From Bradyrhizobium sp. 149 (lineage in GTDB: Bacteria; Pseudomonadota; Alphaproteobacteria; Rhizobiales; Xanthobacteraceae): a DNA stretch of 64,000 bases. The notes under the pieces were generated by a model, which worked only from the letters and a program-made list of their open reading frames with translations, was not told the origin of the DNA and made no database searches. How positions within the stretch are numbered: position 1 is the stretch's first letter; the number at the start of each line of letters is the position of its first letter. The stretch spans positions 248,001 to 312,000 of the forward strand of contig NZ_JADPKK010000022.1 of NCBI RefSeq assembly GCF_023073915.1, given 5' to 3'. Positions 40,494 to 49,203 of this stretch are shown in pieces. The position numbers were made by a program, and so were the translations under genes.

Positions 40494-40518
40494 AAGCGCC
40501 GGCACCGATGATCGTTCC
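40494..40518 (-). promoter_or_regulatory. EcfG-like promoter of the 74-residue gene
   Basis: Minus strand: CCGGAAC-N16-GCTT, ending 10 bases before the ATG at 40483; the message would be nearly leaderless. Confidence 0.48.
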
Positions 40519-40565
40519 GGATTGGCAGGAGGTCGGAACGGCGCCGAGCTACTGATTGTCGCGGG

Positions 40566-40574
40566 TGTGGATAA
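40566..40574 (-). promoter_or_regulatory. DnaA-box 9-mer
   Basis: Reads TGTGGATAA on the plus strand, TTATCCACA on the minus: the perfect DnaA-box consensus. The surrounding gap 40519-40936 holds no complete gene; a minus-strand frame ending at 40549 lacks a start. Confidence 0.45.
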
Positions 40575-40774
40575 GGGACGCCAACTGAGCGGCCTCAGCC
40601 CGAGAACGACGGGCCTTGCTCAAGCGCGAGCGCGCGAGTTGCCGCTCCATTTCGTAGCGGGTGAGGCGTAGTTCTCTCCTGACCTCGGCATTGATCTCCC
40701 GCAGCAGGACACTCTCCCCAATTGTGCGATCAGCGCGTTGGAGAAGCTGCCGAGTTTCGGGCTCCTGTCATGGT

Positions 40775-40783
40775 TGTGGATAA
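40775..40783 (-). promoter_or_regulatory. DnaA-box 9-mer
   Basis: A second perfect TTATCCACA (minus strand), 209 bases from the first and 160 bases before parC. Confidence 0.45.
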
Positions 40784-40936
40784 CTCGCCGATCGGTCCTA
40801 CCGCGGGGTAGGGGACGCACGGCGGGGGCGGGCCTGCTATATATCCGGCCGAATCGCGCTCCAGCGGAGCCGAATTGGGAACTGGTTTGGAAAACCACCG
40901 GGAAGCTGGTGGGAAGTCTTTGAAAGTACAAGCTTA

Positions 40937-43195
40937 ATGGGCAAGCGATTGATTCCGCCGGAAGAACCGGCCGAAATTCACGAGGTGCCGCTGCGTGAGG
41001 CGCTGGAAGAGCGCTATCTCGCCTACGCGCTCTCCACCATCATGCACCGCGCGCTGCCGGATGCCCGCGACGGCCTGAAGCCGGTGCACCGGCGCATCCT
41101 CTACGGCATGCGCCTGCTCCGGCTCGACCCTGGCACGGCTTTCAAGAAATCCGCAAAGATCGTTGGCGACGTGATGGGCTCGTTCCATCCGCATGGCGAC
41201 CAGGCGATCTACGACGCCATGGTCCGCCTCGCGCAGGACTTCTCCTCGCGCTATCCGCTGGTCGACGGCCAGGGCAATTTCGGCAATATCGACGGCGATA
41301 ATCCCGCCGCCTACCGCTACACCGAAGCGCGCATGACCGACGTCGCGCGGCTGCTGCTCGAGGGCATCGACGAGGACGGCGTCGAATTCCGTCCCAACTA
41401 CGATGGCCAGTCGAAAGAGCCGGTCGTGCTGCCCGGCGGCTTCCCGAATCTGCTCGCCAACGGTGCGCAAGGCATTGCGGTCGGCATGGCGACATCGATT
41501 CCGCCGCACAACGCCGCCGAGCTTTGCGACGCCGCGCTGCATCTGATCGAGAAGCCCGACGCGAAGTCCAAGGCGCTGCTGAAATGGGTCAAGGGGCCGG
41601 ATTTCCCGACCGGCGGCATCTGCATCGATTCCAAGCAGGCAATCGCTGAAGCCTACAGCACCGGCCGCGGCTCGTTCCGGGTTCGCGCCAGGTGGGAGCA
41701 GGAAGAGGGCACACGCGGCACCTGGGTCGTCGTCGTCACCGAGATACCCTTTCTGGTGCAGAAGTCGCGGCTGGTTGAGAAGATCGCCGAGCTGCTGGAC
41801 CAGAAGAAGCTGCCGCTGGTCGGCGATATCAGGGACGAGTCGGCCGAAGACGTTCGTCTCGTCATCGAGCCGAAGTCGAAGAACGTCGATCCCGCGGTGA
41901 TGATGGAATCGCTGTTCCGGCTGACGGAGCTCGAGAACAAGATTCCGCTGAACCTCAACGTGCTGATCAAGGGCCGCGTTCCCAAAGTGGTGGGACTCGC
42001 GGAGTGTCTGCGTGAATGGCTCGACCATCTGCGCGACGTGCTGATCCGTCGCACCAACCATCGCAAGGCCGAGATCGAGCGCCGGCTGGAGATACTTGGC
42101 GGCCTGCTGATTGCCTATCTGAACATCGACGAGGTGATCAGGATCATCCGCAATGAGGACGAGCCGAAGCCGGCGTTGATCAAGGCGTTCAAGCTCACCG
42201 AGCTGCAGGCCGAAGCCATCCTCAACATGCGGTTGCGGAGCCTGCGCAAGCTCGAGGAAATGGAGATCCGCACCGAGGACAAGGATCTGCGCAAGGAGCT
42301 GAAGGGCATCGAGGGACTGCTGGCGTCCGAACCCGAGCAGTGGAAAAAGGTCGCCGAGCAGGTCGGCAAGGTCCGCGACATGTTCGGACCGAAGACCCCG
42401 CTCGGCAAGCGCCGCACCACCTTTGCGGACGCGCCCGAGCACGATCTCGCCGCCATGGAAGAAGCGTTGGTCGAGCGTGAGCCGGTGACCGTCGTCGTCT
42501 CGGACAAGGGCTGGATCCGCACCATGAAAGGCCATGTCGAGGATCTCTCGGGCCTGACCTTCAAGCAGGACGACAAGCTCGGTCTCGCCTTCTTCGCGGA
42601 GACGACCTCGAAGCTGCTGCTGTTCGCCACAAACGGCAAGTTCTACTCCCTCGATGTCGCCAAGCTTCCGGGCGGACGCGGCCACGGCGAGCCGATCCGC
42701 CTGTTCATCGACCTCGAGCAGGAAGCGGCTCCGGTCGCGCTATTTGTGTACAAGGGCGGGCGCAAATTCCTGGTCGCGAGCCACGAGGGCCAGGGCTTTG
42801 TCGTCAACGAGGACGATTGCGTCGGCACCACCAAGAAAGGCAAGCAGGTCCTCAATGTCGACATGCCGAACGAGGCGTGCGCGATCACTGAGGTGCTCGG
42901 CAACACTGTCGCGGTGATCGGCGAGAACCGCAAAATGCTGGTCTTCCCGCTCGACCAGGTATCGGAGATGGCACGCGGCCGCGGCACGCGGCTGCAGAAG
43001 TACAAGGATGGCGGCCTCTCCGACATCGCTGTGTTCGACGCCAAGGCGGGGCTGACCTGGAAGGACTCCGCCGGCCGCGAATTCTCGGCGACCATGAAGG
43101 AACTCGCCGAATGGCAAGGCAGCCGCGGTGATGCAGGCCGGCTGCCGCCGAAGGGTTTCCCGAAGTCGAACAAGTTCGGCAAGGTGATCGGGTAG
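40937..43195 (+). CDS. parC: DNA topoisomerase IV subunit A
   Basis: 752 residues. Type IIA topoisomerase breakage-reunion subunit: N-terminal LAYALSTIMHRALPDARDG, catalytic Tyr in AAYRYTEARM, then coiled-coil and C-terminal beta-pinwheel repeats (GWIRTMKGH, NGKFYSLDVAKLPGGRG). It decatenates daughter chromosomes with ParE (not in the window). In the quinolone region GSFHPHGDQAIYDAMV, the residue aligning with E. coli Ser80 is Gln and with Glu84 is Asp. The ATG at 40937 has only a weak ribosome site, but the sequence begins as in relatives. Confidence 0.96.
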   Translation: MGKRLIPPEEPAEIHEVPLREALEERYLAYALSTIMHRALPDARDGLKPVHRRILYGMRLLRLDPGTAFKKSAKIVGDVMGSFHPHGDQAIYDAMVRLAQDFSSRYPLVDGQGNFGNIDGDNPAAYRYTEARMTDVARLLLEGIDEDGVEFRPNYDGQSKEPVVLPGGFPNLLANGAQGIAVGMATSIPPHNAAELCDAALHLIEKPDAKSKALLKWVKGPDFPTGGICIDSKQAIAEAYSTGRGSFRVRARWEQEEGTRGTWVVVVTEIPFLVQKSRLVEKIAELLDQKKLPLVGDIRDESAEDVRLVIEPKSKNVDPAVMMESLFRLTELENKIPLNLNVLIKGRVPKVVGLAECLREWLDHLRDVLIRRTNHRKAEIERRLEILGGLLIAYLNIDEVIRIIRNEDEPKPALIKAFKLTELQAEAILNMRLRSLRKLEEMEIRTEDKDLRKELKGIEGLLASEPEQWKKVAEQVGKVRDMFGPKTPLGKRRTTFADAPEHDLAAMEEALVEREPVTVVVSDKGWIRTMKGHVEDLSGLTFKQDDKLGLAFFAETTSKLLLFATNGKFYSLDVAKLPGGRGHGEPIRLFIDLEQEAAPVALFVYKGGRKFLVASHEGQGFVVNEDDCVGTTKKGKQVLNVDMPNEACAITEVLGNTVAVIGENRKMLVFPLDQVSEMARGRGTRLQKYKDGGLSDIAVFDAKAGLTWKDSAGREFSATMKELAEWQGSRGDAGRLPPKGFPKSNKFGKVIG

Positions 43196-43204
43196 GGATG
43201 GCGC

Positions 43205-43470
43205 CCGCGTGTCCCGGACGCGCTGCAACGCTCCGTAGTGCGTGGAAGACGCGCGTAAACGCGCTTGCGGCGTTGCTGCGCAGAGCCGGACCCACGCTGC
43301 ACGGATGATCCTCGAACATATGGGCCCCGGCTCAGCAGCGCACCGCTGAAGTAGCGCTGCGCTGCGTCCGGGGCACGAGTCATTGCGAGCGAAGCGAAGC
43401 ATCCAGAGTCTCTTCGCGGCGACGTCTATATTGCTTGGCTGCGCTCGCAATGGTGAGAGGCGAGAGCGTC
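43205..43470. repeat. Bradyrhizobium-type intergenic repeats
   Basis: Two elements. First, GCCCCGG (near 43324) and CCGGGGC (near 43370) enclose paired CAGCAGCGC and GCTGCGCTGC. Second, CATTGCGAGCGAAGC at 43381 is an inverted match to GGCTGCGCTCGCAATG ending near 43452. CCCGGACGCG-x-TGCA-x-CGC at about 43213 recurs at the window end. I recognise both as common intergenic palindromes in this genus. The gap from 43196 to 43553 has no gene. Confidence 0.62.
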
Positions 43471-43553
43471 GCTCTCCAATTTGCGTTCCGCAAGTTTGCG
43501 CGGTCTGATACCGTCCGCCATCCCGGTTTTCTGGAACGTTGAGAAGTAACGCG

Positions 43554-45191
43554 ATGTACGATGTCATTGTTGTCGGCGGCGGCTCGGCGGGCGCCGCCGT
43601 TGCGGCACGGCTCTCGGAAGACCCCGCACGGCGCGTCCTGCTGCTGGAGGCGGGTCTGGACTGGCGCGCCGACGAGGCGCCCTGGGAAGTGATGACGCCA
43701 AATCCCATCCCGATCATCCACAAGCGCGAGTACCAGGAGAAATGGCAATGGCCGGATCTTCTGACGCGCCGTGTCGCCGGGCAGGAGCCGCGCTTCTACT
43801 GGCGCGGCAAGGGGCTCGGCGGTTCGTCGATGATGAACGGTCAGATCGCCATCCGCGGCGTCGCGGATGCGTTCGACGAATGGGCCGCCAATGGCTGCAC
43901 CGGCTGGTCTGCGAAAGACGTGATGCCGTTGTTCTCGGTGATCGAGGACGATCTGGAATTCGGCGACACCGGCGGCCACGGCCGCGGTGGTCCGCTGCCG
44001 GTCTATCGCGCACCTCCGGAAAAATGGGGCTCGATCGATTGCGGCTTGCGCGATGCGGCGCTGGCGAGCGGCTATCCCTGGTGCGCCGACGTCAACGGCC
44101 CGGACGGTGAGGGCGTCGCCTGCTATCCCATCAACAGCCGGAACAGCCGCCGTATCACCACCAACGAGGGTTATCTGGAACCCGCGCGGGGCCGCGCCAA
44201 TCTGGAAATTCGCGGGCACGCACTGGTCGATCGCGTGATGATCAGTGACGGCCGGGCGACCGGCCTTCGCGTTCACATCGAAGGGCAGGGCACCAGCGAG
44301 ATCAGCGCGCGCCAGATCGTGCTGTGCGCCGGTGCCATCCACAGTCCGGCGATCCTGCTGCGTTCCGGCATCGGCCCCGCCGATGAGCTGAAGGCCATGG
44401 GGATCGCGGTCGAGCGCGATCTGCCGGTCGGCCGCCACTTCTTCGACCATCCGCTGTTTCGCGCCACGATCCAGCTCCACCAAAACCTGCGGCCGACCGA
44501 TCCCGACACCCGCCACACCAATTGCTGCGTGATTTATTCCTCCGGCCTCGCCGATGGCGGGAAGCGCGACATGATCCTGATCGCCTTCAACCACCGCGGC
44601 ATCGGCGTGCCGGGCGCGATCGGCGCCGGGCTGTTCAACGCGTATTCTCGGGGAACGCTTAAATTGGCCTCGACCGATCCCGCGATCGATCCTGTTGTCG
44701 AGGAGAACATGCTGGCCGATCCCCGTGACATGCTGCGCATGAAGGACGCGGTGAAGCGACTGGCCGTGATCACGTCCCAGCCGGCGCTATCAGGCATTGC
44801 TGACTGGATCCGGCTGACCGACACCGATCTGACGCTGCCGCAGGCCGCCGCGCTGCCCGATAACGAGCTCGATGCGCTGCTGCGGCGTGAAACCGGAGAC
44901 ATCCAGCATGCCGCCGGCAGCTGCCGCATGGCTGGCTTTAAGGATGCCGACGGCGTGGTCAACCCTGATGGCACGGTGAAAGGTATCTCCGGCTTGCGGG
45001 TCGCCGACGCCTCGATCATGCCGTCGGATTGCCGGGCCAACACCCACTTCACGACGGTGGTGATCGGGGAAGCGATCGCGCGCATGATGATACGTTGGTT
45101 CGATCGCCGTCCCCGCCATGGCGGTCTGACGAAACTGCGCGCACACGAGGACCTACCGCTCGACGGCCAGGCCGAACAGCGGTCGCAGTAA
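43554..45191 (+). CDS. GMC-family FAD-dependent alcohol oxidoreductase
   Basis: 545 residues from the ATG at 43554. FAD-binding VIVVGGGSAGAAVAARL at the N-terminus, the GMC block GKGLGGSSMMNGQIAIRG, LCAGAIHSPAILLRSG, and the C-terminal active-site region HAAGSCRM with ANTHFTTVVIGE. Choline dehydrogenase/glucose oxidase-like; oxidises an alcohol. The substrate cannot be told. Its 3' end overlaps the convergent transporter gene by 39 bases. Confidence 0.92.
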   Translation: MYDVIVVGGGSAGAAVAARLSEDPARRVLLLEAGLDWRADEAPWEVMTPNPIPIIHKREYQEKWQWPDLLTRRVAGQEPRFYWRGKGLGGSSMMNGQIAIRGVADAFDEWAANGCTGWSAKDVMPLFSVIEDDLEFGDTGGHGRGGPLPVYRAPPEKWGSIDCGLRDAALASGYPWCADVNGPDGEGVACYPINSRNSRRITTNEGYLEPARGRANLEIRGHALVDRVMISDGRATGLRVHIEGQGTSEISARQIVLCAGAIHSPAILLRSGIGPADELKAMGIAVERDLPVGRHFFDHPLFRATIQLHQNLRPTDPDTRHTNCCVIYSSGLADGGKRDMILIAFNHRGIGVPGAIGAGLFNAYSRGTLKLASTDPAIDPVVEENMLADPRDMLRMKDAVKRLAVITSQPALSGIADWIRLTDTDLTLPQAAALPDNELDALLRRETGDIQHAAGSCRMAGFKDADGVVNPDGTVKGISGLRVADASIMPSDCRANTHFTTVVIGEAIARMMIRWFDRRPRHGGLTKLRAHEDLPLDGQAEQRSQ

Positions 45192-46367
45192 TGTTCCAAG
45201 AATGTTGCCGAGGAAAGCCGCGACCAGCCAGCACCAGCCGTGCAGGCTGCCTGACGCGATCCCGCTGAAATAGGCGCCGATATTGCAGCCATACGCGAGC
45301 CGGGCGCCGTACCCGAGCAGCAGGCCGCCGATGATGGCGGCGAGCAGCGAGGGTGCGGAGATGCGCCATGTCGGATTGAATTTGCCGGCAAGGCCTGCGG
45401 CCAGCAACGCTCCCAGGATGATGCCGAAATCCATGACGGAGGTAATGTCGGTGAAGATGCTTTGGTGCAGCGATGGAGCGCGAGGACCCTGCCAGTAGGA
45501 CCATGACGCGACGTCGACGCCAAGGCCCATCAGGATCTTCGATCCCCAGAGCGCGAAGGCGGAGGTGATGCCCCATGGACGCCCCGCAAGATACAGCGTG
45601 GCGAAATTTCCGATCGCGAGCAGGATCGCACCCCACAGGAGTGGCCACGGCCCCTGCATGAAGCGGCGCGCGCCGCGCAGCTTCGTCCGCGCTCCCGGCT
45701 CGAGTTCGCCGTGCCGGCCGATCTCGGCCCTGACGGTGATGAGATAGATCGCAGCCATCGCAGCCCAGCAGAGCATGAGCGCCGGCACCCACCCGAACCG
45801 TTCGATCAACGAGACGGCGCCGATGTTCGGCAGCGCGCTCCACCACGGCAGATGCAATGCACCGAGCGTCGATCCGGCGATGAAGGCCGCCAGCGTCACC
45901 AGCATGCGGGTGTTGCCGCCGCCGGCAGTATAAAGCGTCCCCGAGGCGCATCCGCCGCCAAGCTGCATTCCAAGGCCGAACAGGAACGCCCCGCTCAGCA
46001 TGCCCACGCCTACCGCGCCGAATTCGCCATGCACGGCAACGCCGAACAGCGTGCCTTGCGCCAGGGTCGGAAAGAAGAGAGCCGTCGCCAGCGCAAGCAT
46101 GACCATTTGCGCGCGGAGGCCGGCGCCTCTTCGCGCGACAATGAAGACGCGCCAGGCCGAGGTGAACCCGAACAGCGCATGATACAGCGTCAGGCCGAGC
46201 GCGCCTCCGAGAAGAAACAGCAATCCCTGCTGCCAGGAGATCGTGCCCGACAAGGCCGCTGCGCCCGCCAGAAGAATCGCCGCCGCAAGAGCGACGATCG
46301 TGAGATTGGCGCTGTGCCGGTCATTATCAGGGGCAAGCAGCCGTGCATCGATGGACAGATCAGTCAT
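45153..46367 (-). CDS. YeeE/YedE-family thiosulfate-type transporter
   Basis: 404 residues, about nine to eleven hydrophobic segments. Two inverted half-repeats carry the signature cysteines in MQLGGGCASGTLYTAGGG and GYGARLAYGCNIGAYFSG, as in TsuA-type thiosulfate uptake channels. Inner membrane; imports thiosulfate or a related sulfur compound. Convergent overlap with the GMC gene. Confidence 0.92.
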   Translation of the reverse strand: MTDLSIDARLLAPDNDRHSANLTIVALAAAILLAGAAALSGTISWQQGLLFLLGGALGLTLYHALFGFTSAWRVFIVARRGAGLRAQMVMLALATALFFPTLAQGTLFGVAVHGEFGAVGVGMLSGAFLFGLGMQLGGGCASGTLYTAGGGNTRMLVTLAAFIAGSTLGALHLPWWSALPNIGAVSLIERFGWVPALMLCWAAMAAIYLITVRAEIGRHGELEPGARTKLRGARRFMQGPWPLLWGAILLAIGNFATLYLAGRPWGITSAFALWGSKILMGLGVDVASWSYWQGPRAPSLHQSIFTDITSVMDFGIILGALLAAGLAGKFNPTWRISAPSLLAAIIGGLLLGYGARLAYGCNIGAYFSGIASGSLHGWCWLVAAFLGNILGTLLRPLFGLAVER

Positions 46368-46516
46368 GCTCTCATCCCAAGGAAAGCGGACCCTTGTGGC
46401 AATGGGACGTAACCGAGGTGAATTGTCCCCGTTCCAATCTTCTCACTCTGGAACTGAGCCAGCCGTGATCGGCGCGCGGGCGACTCGGGTCAGAGCAAGT
46501 TCCGCGCCGTGCTTAG

Positions 46517-46548
46517 ATCACCCCGGCCAGCTGCAGCGCCACGCCATC
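46517..46548 (-). pseudogene. Remnant resembling the 3' end of chrA
   Basis: On the minus strand the end reads DGVALQLAGVI-stop; chrA at 49204 ends AAGVALRLAGVI-stop. About 25 of 30 bases agree around the stop. Upstream sequence in this frame is interrupted by a stop. Confidence 0.35.
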
Positions 46549-46676
46549 AGGATAGTGCAGCAGGACCAGACTAGTCGTCGCGCCGATACATGTTCAAACA
46601 GCGGGCGAGAGTTCGCATTCTCGCGGCGCATTTCGCCTGAGTTTTACTTCTCGCGGCGCCCGTATCGAGACAAGGG

Positions 46677-47160
46677 CGCAGGGAAGGCCAGGCGCCGGCT
46701 GGCACCCGCAGGTCGGTGCGCTATGGAAACGCACACGGGGTGAACCACAGGTTTCGCCAGATCGCCCGGCCTTCCCTGCGCAATGGTTTTAACGGTGTCC
46801 TTCGTGCTCTCCCCGGGGAGCGATGCACTATTGCCCCCGTCCCCCCGCCGATAACTGATGTTCGCACCCGGTCGGGCCGCCACTTCACAGCTGGACTTGA
46901 CGCACAGACCCCGGGCGTCAGGACCACACGACTTCTCCGTCCGCGCACGTCTTCGCTGGGACTTCGAGTGCTGGCGTGTGCTCACGCCCGAAGCCATGCG
47001 AAGACGCTGTCGGCGCCGTGTCGTACGCGCGGTGGTGACTGCTCACGGCAAGAGCCGCCCTGCAATTCCGATCGCGCCCGACGCCGTCGCGTCCATCGCA
47101 CCCCAGCCCGCGGTTCGTGACGATCGCGATCCGACCCTTGTCTCGGGCCAGGGTGTTTGG
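46677..47160. repeat. Structured dispersed intergenic element
   Basis: A 19-base stem (GCGCAGGGAAGGCCAGGCG at 46677, partner CGCCCGGCCTTCCCTGCGC at 46763, one mismatch) encloses nested helices: CTGGC/GCCAG, CACCC/GGGTG, GTGCG/CGCAC and AACC-aca-GGTT. Further on, the palindrome CTCCCCGGGGAG is flanked by GTGC and GCAC. I recognise this block as a multicopy Bradyrhizobium intergenic element. No gene lies between 46368 and 47456; 47160-47456 shows nothing clear. Confidence 0.6.
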
Positions 47161-47456
47161 TGTGTACGACAAATCCGAATTTCGATAAAGTGGAACATAT
47201 TTGCGGGCGGAGCTTGACGAGGATGTTGCCACGGCAATCGGCTGTTTTGCCCGACGGCAAAGGTGGACGGGGAGGCTTAGGTGACGAACTTTTGCCTGGA
47301 GGGCATGTAGTCATAAACGGCAGCTTATGAGGCAAAGCGGAAGTCGCCCCGCTTGGTCATCATCGACGGCTTGTGACCCAATTCGGACTCCGCGCCGCTC
47401 TCCTTTAGCATCGCCGCGAAATTCCTTGCTGACCGGGAGCGCGAACGGCCTTCACG

Positions 47457-48461
47457 CTATCGCATATACATCGGCGGCAGTCCGGGAGGCATCGAGCCCG
47501 TCACGAATGAGCTTAGGAACATCTTGCCCAAGACATGGGTGGTCTCCGCAGTCCCAGCTACAAGCCGCCCTTCGCGAACCGCTCGCTCGAACTGCGCGGA
47601 GCTGGGCGCCGAGAGATTGTCATCGGGCTTCTCGCGCGGCGCAAGTGCCGAAGCACTGAACAGCACTCCTGCATAATGGAGCCGCGTGAGAGCGCGCACT
47701 TGTGCCAGTCGGTCGCGCAGAGGGCGATCTGGTTCATAACCAAGCCAAGCGAGCAACAGCATCTCTTCCAATTCCGGGCATTGTGCGAAGTTGTCGAGCG
47801 CGGTTGCCACATCAACAAGCGGATCGTTGCGATAGGCGGTTTCCCAGTCGATCAACCAGAGCCGCTCGCCGTCGAACAAAACGTTTCTAGGGAGTACATC
47901 ATTATGGCTTGAAACAAAATGCTCCGCTCGAAGACCGTAGGTCGCGCGAATCTCGACTAGCCGTCTTGAGGCTTCGTCCAAGAGGCCGTCGACGAAAAGC
48001 CCAGTCTTACAAACATGGGTCCAGAGCCTGTTCACAACCTCCGGGTAATCCACGAAGTATGGAAACAGGGGTGCACTCTGTTGCTGCTTGAGCATCCCCC
48101 CAATCGCTCGGGCTAGTCCTGAGCTGCCATCCGGATAGGCTTCAAGTGGTCTATCTTCGATAAAATCCATCATCGCGACACGATTGTTGGCATCGAGATA
48201 ATGAAGCTGGGGCGCAATTCCCATCTCCGCGGCGATGCGCATAGAGAGATATTGGTGAGGATTGCGCAAGGGGCTCTCCGGACCTTCTATTCGCAGCACG
48301 AAGCGCCGGCCATTCGTCTCAATTAGAAAAACAAATGCTCCCGAGACCCCACCTGTCAAAGGTCGGATGCCTAGCCTTGCAGTAGCCCCCAATACGCTCG
48401 TCGTCGCTTGCACTGCTGCCTGCCGCTGCGTAGCCGAAAGCGCGGCGAACGGGTCTGCCAT
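47457..48461 (-). CDS. Aminoglycoside/choline-kinase-like phosphotransferase
   Basis: 334 residues from the ATG at 48461 (MADPFAALSATQRQ). APH/ChoK fold: the N-lobe has LTGGVSGAFVF and FVLRIEGP, the catalytic loop is SHNDVLPRNVLFDG, and metal Asp is in LIDWETAYRNDP. Typical of small-molecule kinases acting on choline-like or sugar-like substrates. A frame back to 48488 is possible. No operon partner; transcribed towards the structured repeat. Confidence 0.85.
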   Translation of the reverse strand: MADPFAALSATQRQAAVQATTSVLGATARLGIRPLTGGVSGAFVFLIETNGRRFVLRIEGPESPLRNPHQYLSMRIAAEMGIAPQLHYLDANNRVAMMDFIEDRPLEAYPDGSSGLARAIGGMLKQQQSAPLFPYFVDYPEVVNRLWTHVCKTGLFVDGLLDEASRRLVEIRATYGLRAEHFVSSHNDVLPRNVLFDGERLWLIDWETAYRNDPLVDVATALDNFAQCPELEEMLLLAWLGYEPDRPLRDRLAQVRALTRLHYAGVLFSASALAPREKPDDNLSAPSSAQFERAVREGRLVAGTAETTHVLGKMFLSSFVTGSMPPGLPPMYMR

Positions 48462-48740
48462 CTCTCGCGTCCAGTTCCAAGGTTGCACAACCTACAAGCG
48501 ACTTCGCGTCAGGTAAAGCCGAGTTTGCTTTGATCGATGTCCGGTTATCGGTCCGTAGCCGACCTGCGGGGCGCCTTTGATCGAAGAACACTTCTGACCC
48601 CAGCGGTCGTCAAGTGGCCATGTCAATTCTTGGTATTTGACTCGTGCGCCCGGAGTCGGGATAGCAGCGATGACAAAGGTTCGCGCGGTTTTCGTATGAG
48701 TTTGAACCGTCTGCCTCCCGTTAACGACCAAGAGCCAATC

Positions 48741-49019
48741 ATGTTCGACGCTCTGATGACTCTCTCGGTTATTCTGTCTTTCGGCTTTCCCGCCATGCCG
48801 TGGTTTTTTGGTGCGCGATGGGGGGCGAGAGGAGTTTGGCTCAGTACAGGATTTGCCGTAGTCATCCCACTATGTCTTTTTCCAACATTGTTTTGGGTTG
48901 CATGCGGTGCCTGTGGGCAGGGCGCGATAGCCCTCTTTATGCTGGGGCCGATCTGGATCGCTTCGGCATTGCTTACGGTCACTTCGGCGGTGTTTTCTTA
49001 CTGCAAATTCGCGCGCTAA
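48741..49019 (+). CDS. Small membrane protein (92 aa)
   Basis: 92 residues from the ATG at 48741 (AGAG upstream). Three hydrophobic segments: TLSVILSFGFPAMPWFFG, VWLSTGFAVVIPLCLFPTLF, and GAIALFMLGPIWIASALLTV. One WVACGACGQG cysteine pair between helices. No family recognised. Base composition is slightly lower in GC than its neighbours. Confidence 0.6.
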   Translation: MFDALMTLSVILSFGFPAMPWFFGARWGARGVWLSTGFAVVIPLCLFPTLFWVACGACGQGAIALFMLGPIWIASALLTVTSAVFSYCKFAR

Positions 49020-49203
49020 TTTTCGCAAGAACCGCGAAGGCACTGGGGTAACCATACCAGCCCACGCCGGGCACCGCAGATGAAGTGACCGAGTACAGCA
49101 TCAGCGATGTCGATTTTGGGCCCAAGGCCGCCATGCAGGCCTATCGGCTTCAACGTTGCCTTCCGGTAGCAAACCGGACGCGACGAACGTATGAGCCCGC
49201 TCT

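Noticed and set aside
40549..40740. Minus-strand frame with Arg/Leu-rich helix sequence
   Set aside because: It reads like protein (LLREINAEVRRELRLTRYEM) but has no start codon after an in-frame stop; perhaps a decayed gene, too weak to list.
40934..42685. Minus-strand 583-codon frame
   Set aside because: Shadow of parC; no recognisable protein sequence.
43380..44594. Minus-strand 404-codon frame
   Set aside because: Antisense to the GMC oxidoreductase, which has FAD and active-site motifs.
46618..47220. Several short open frames over the structured element
   Set aside because: None has a ribosome site or protein-like sequence; the block is better explained as a noncoding repeat.
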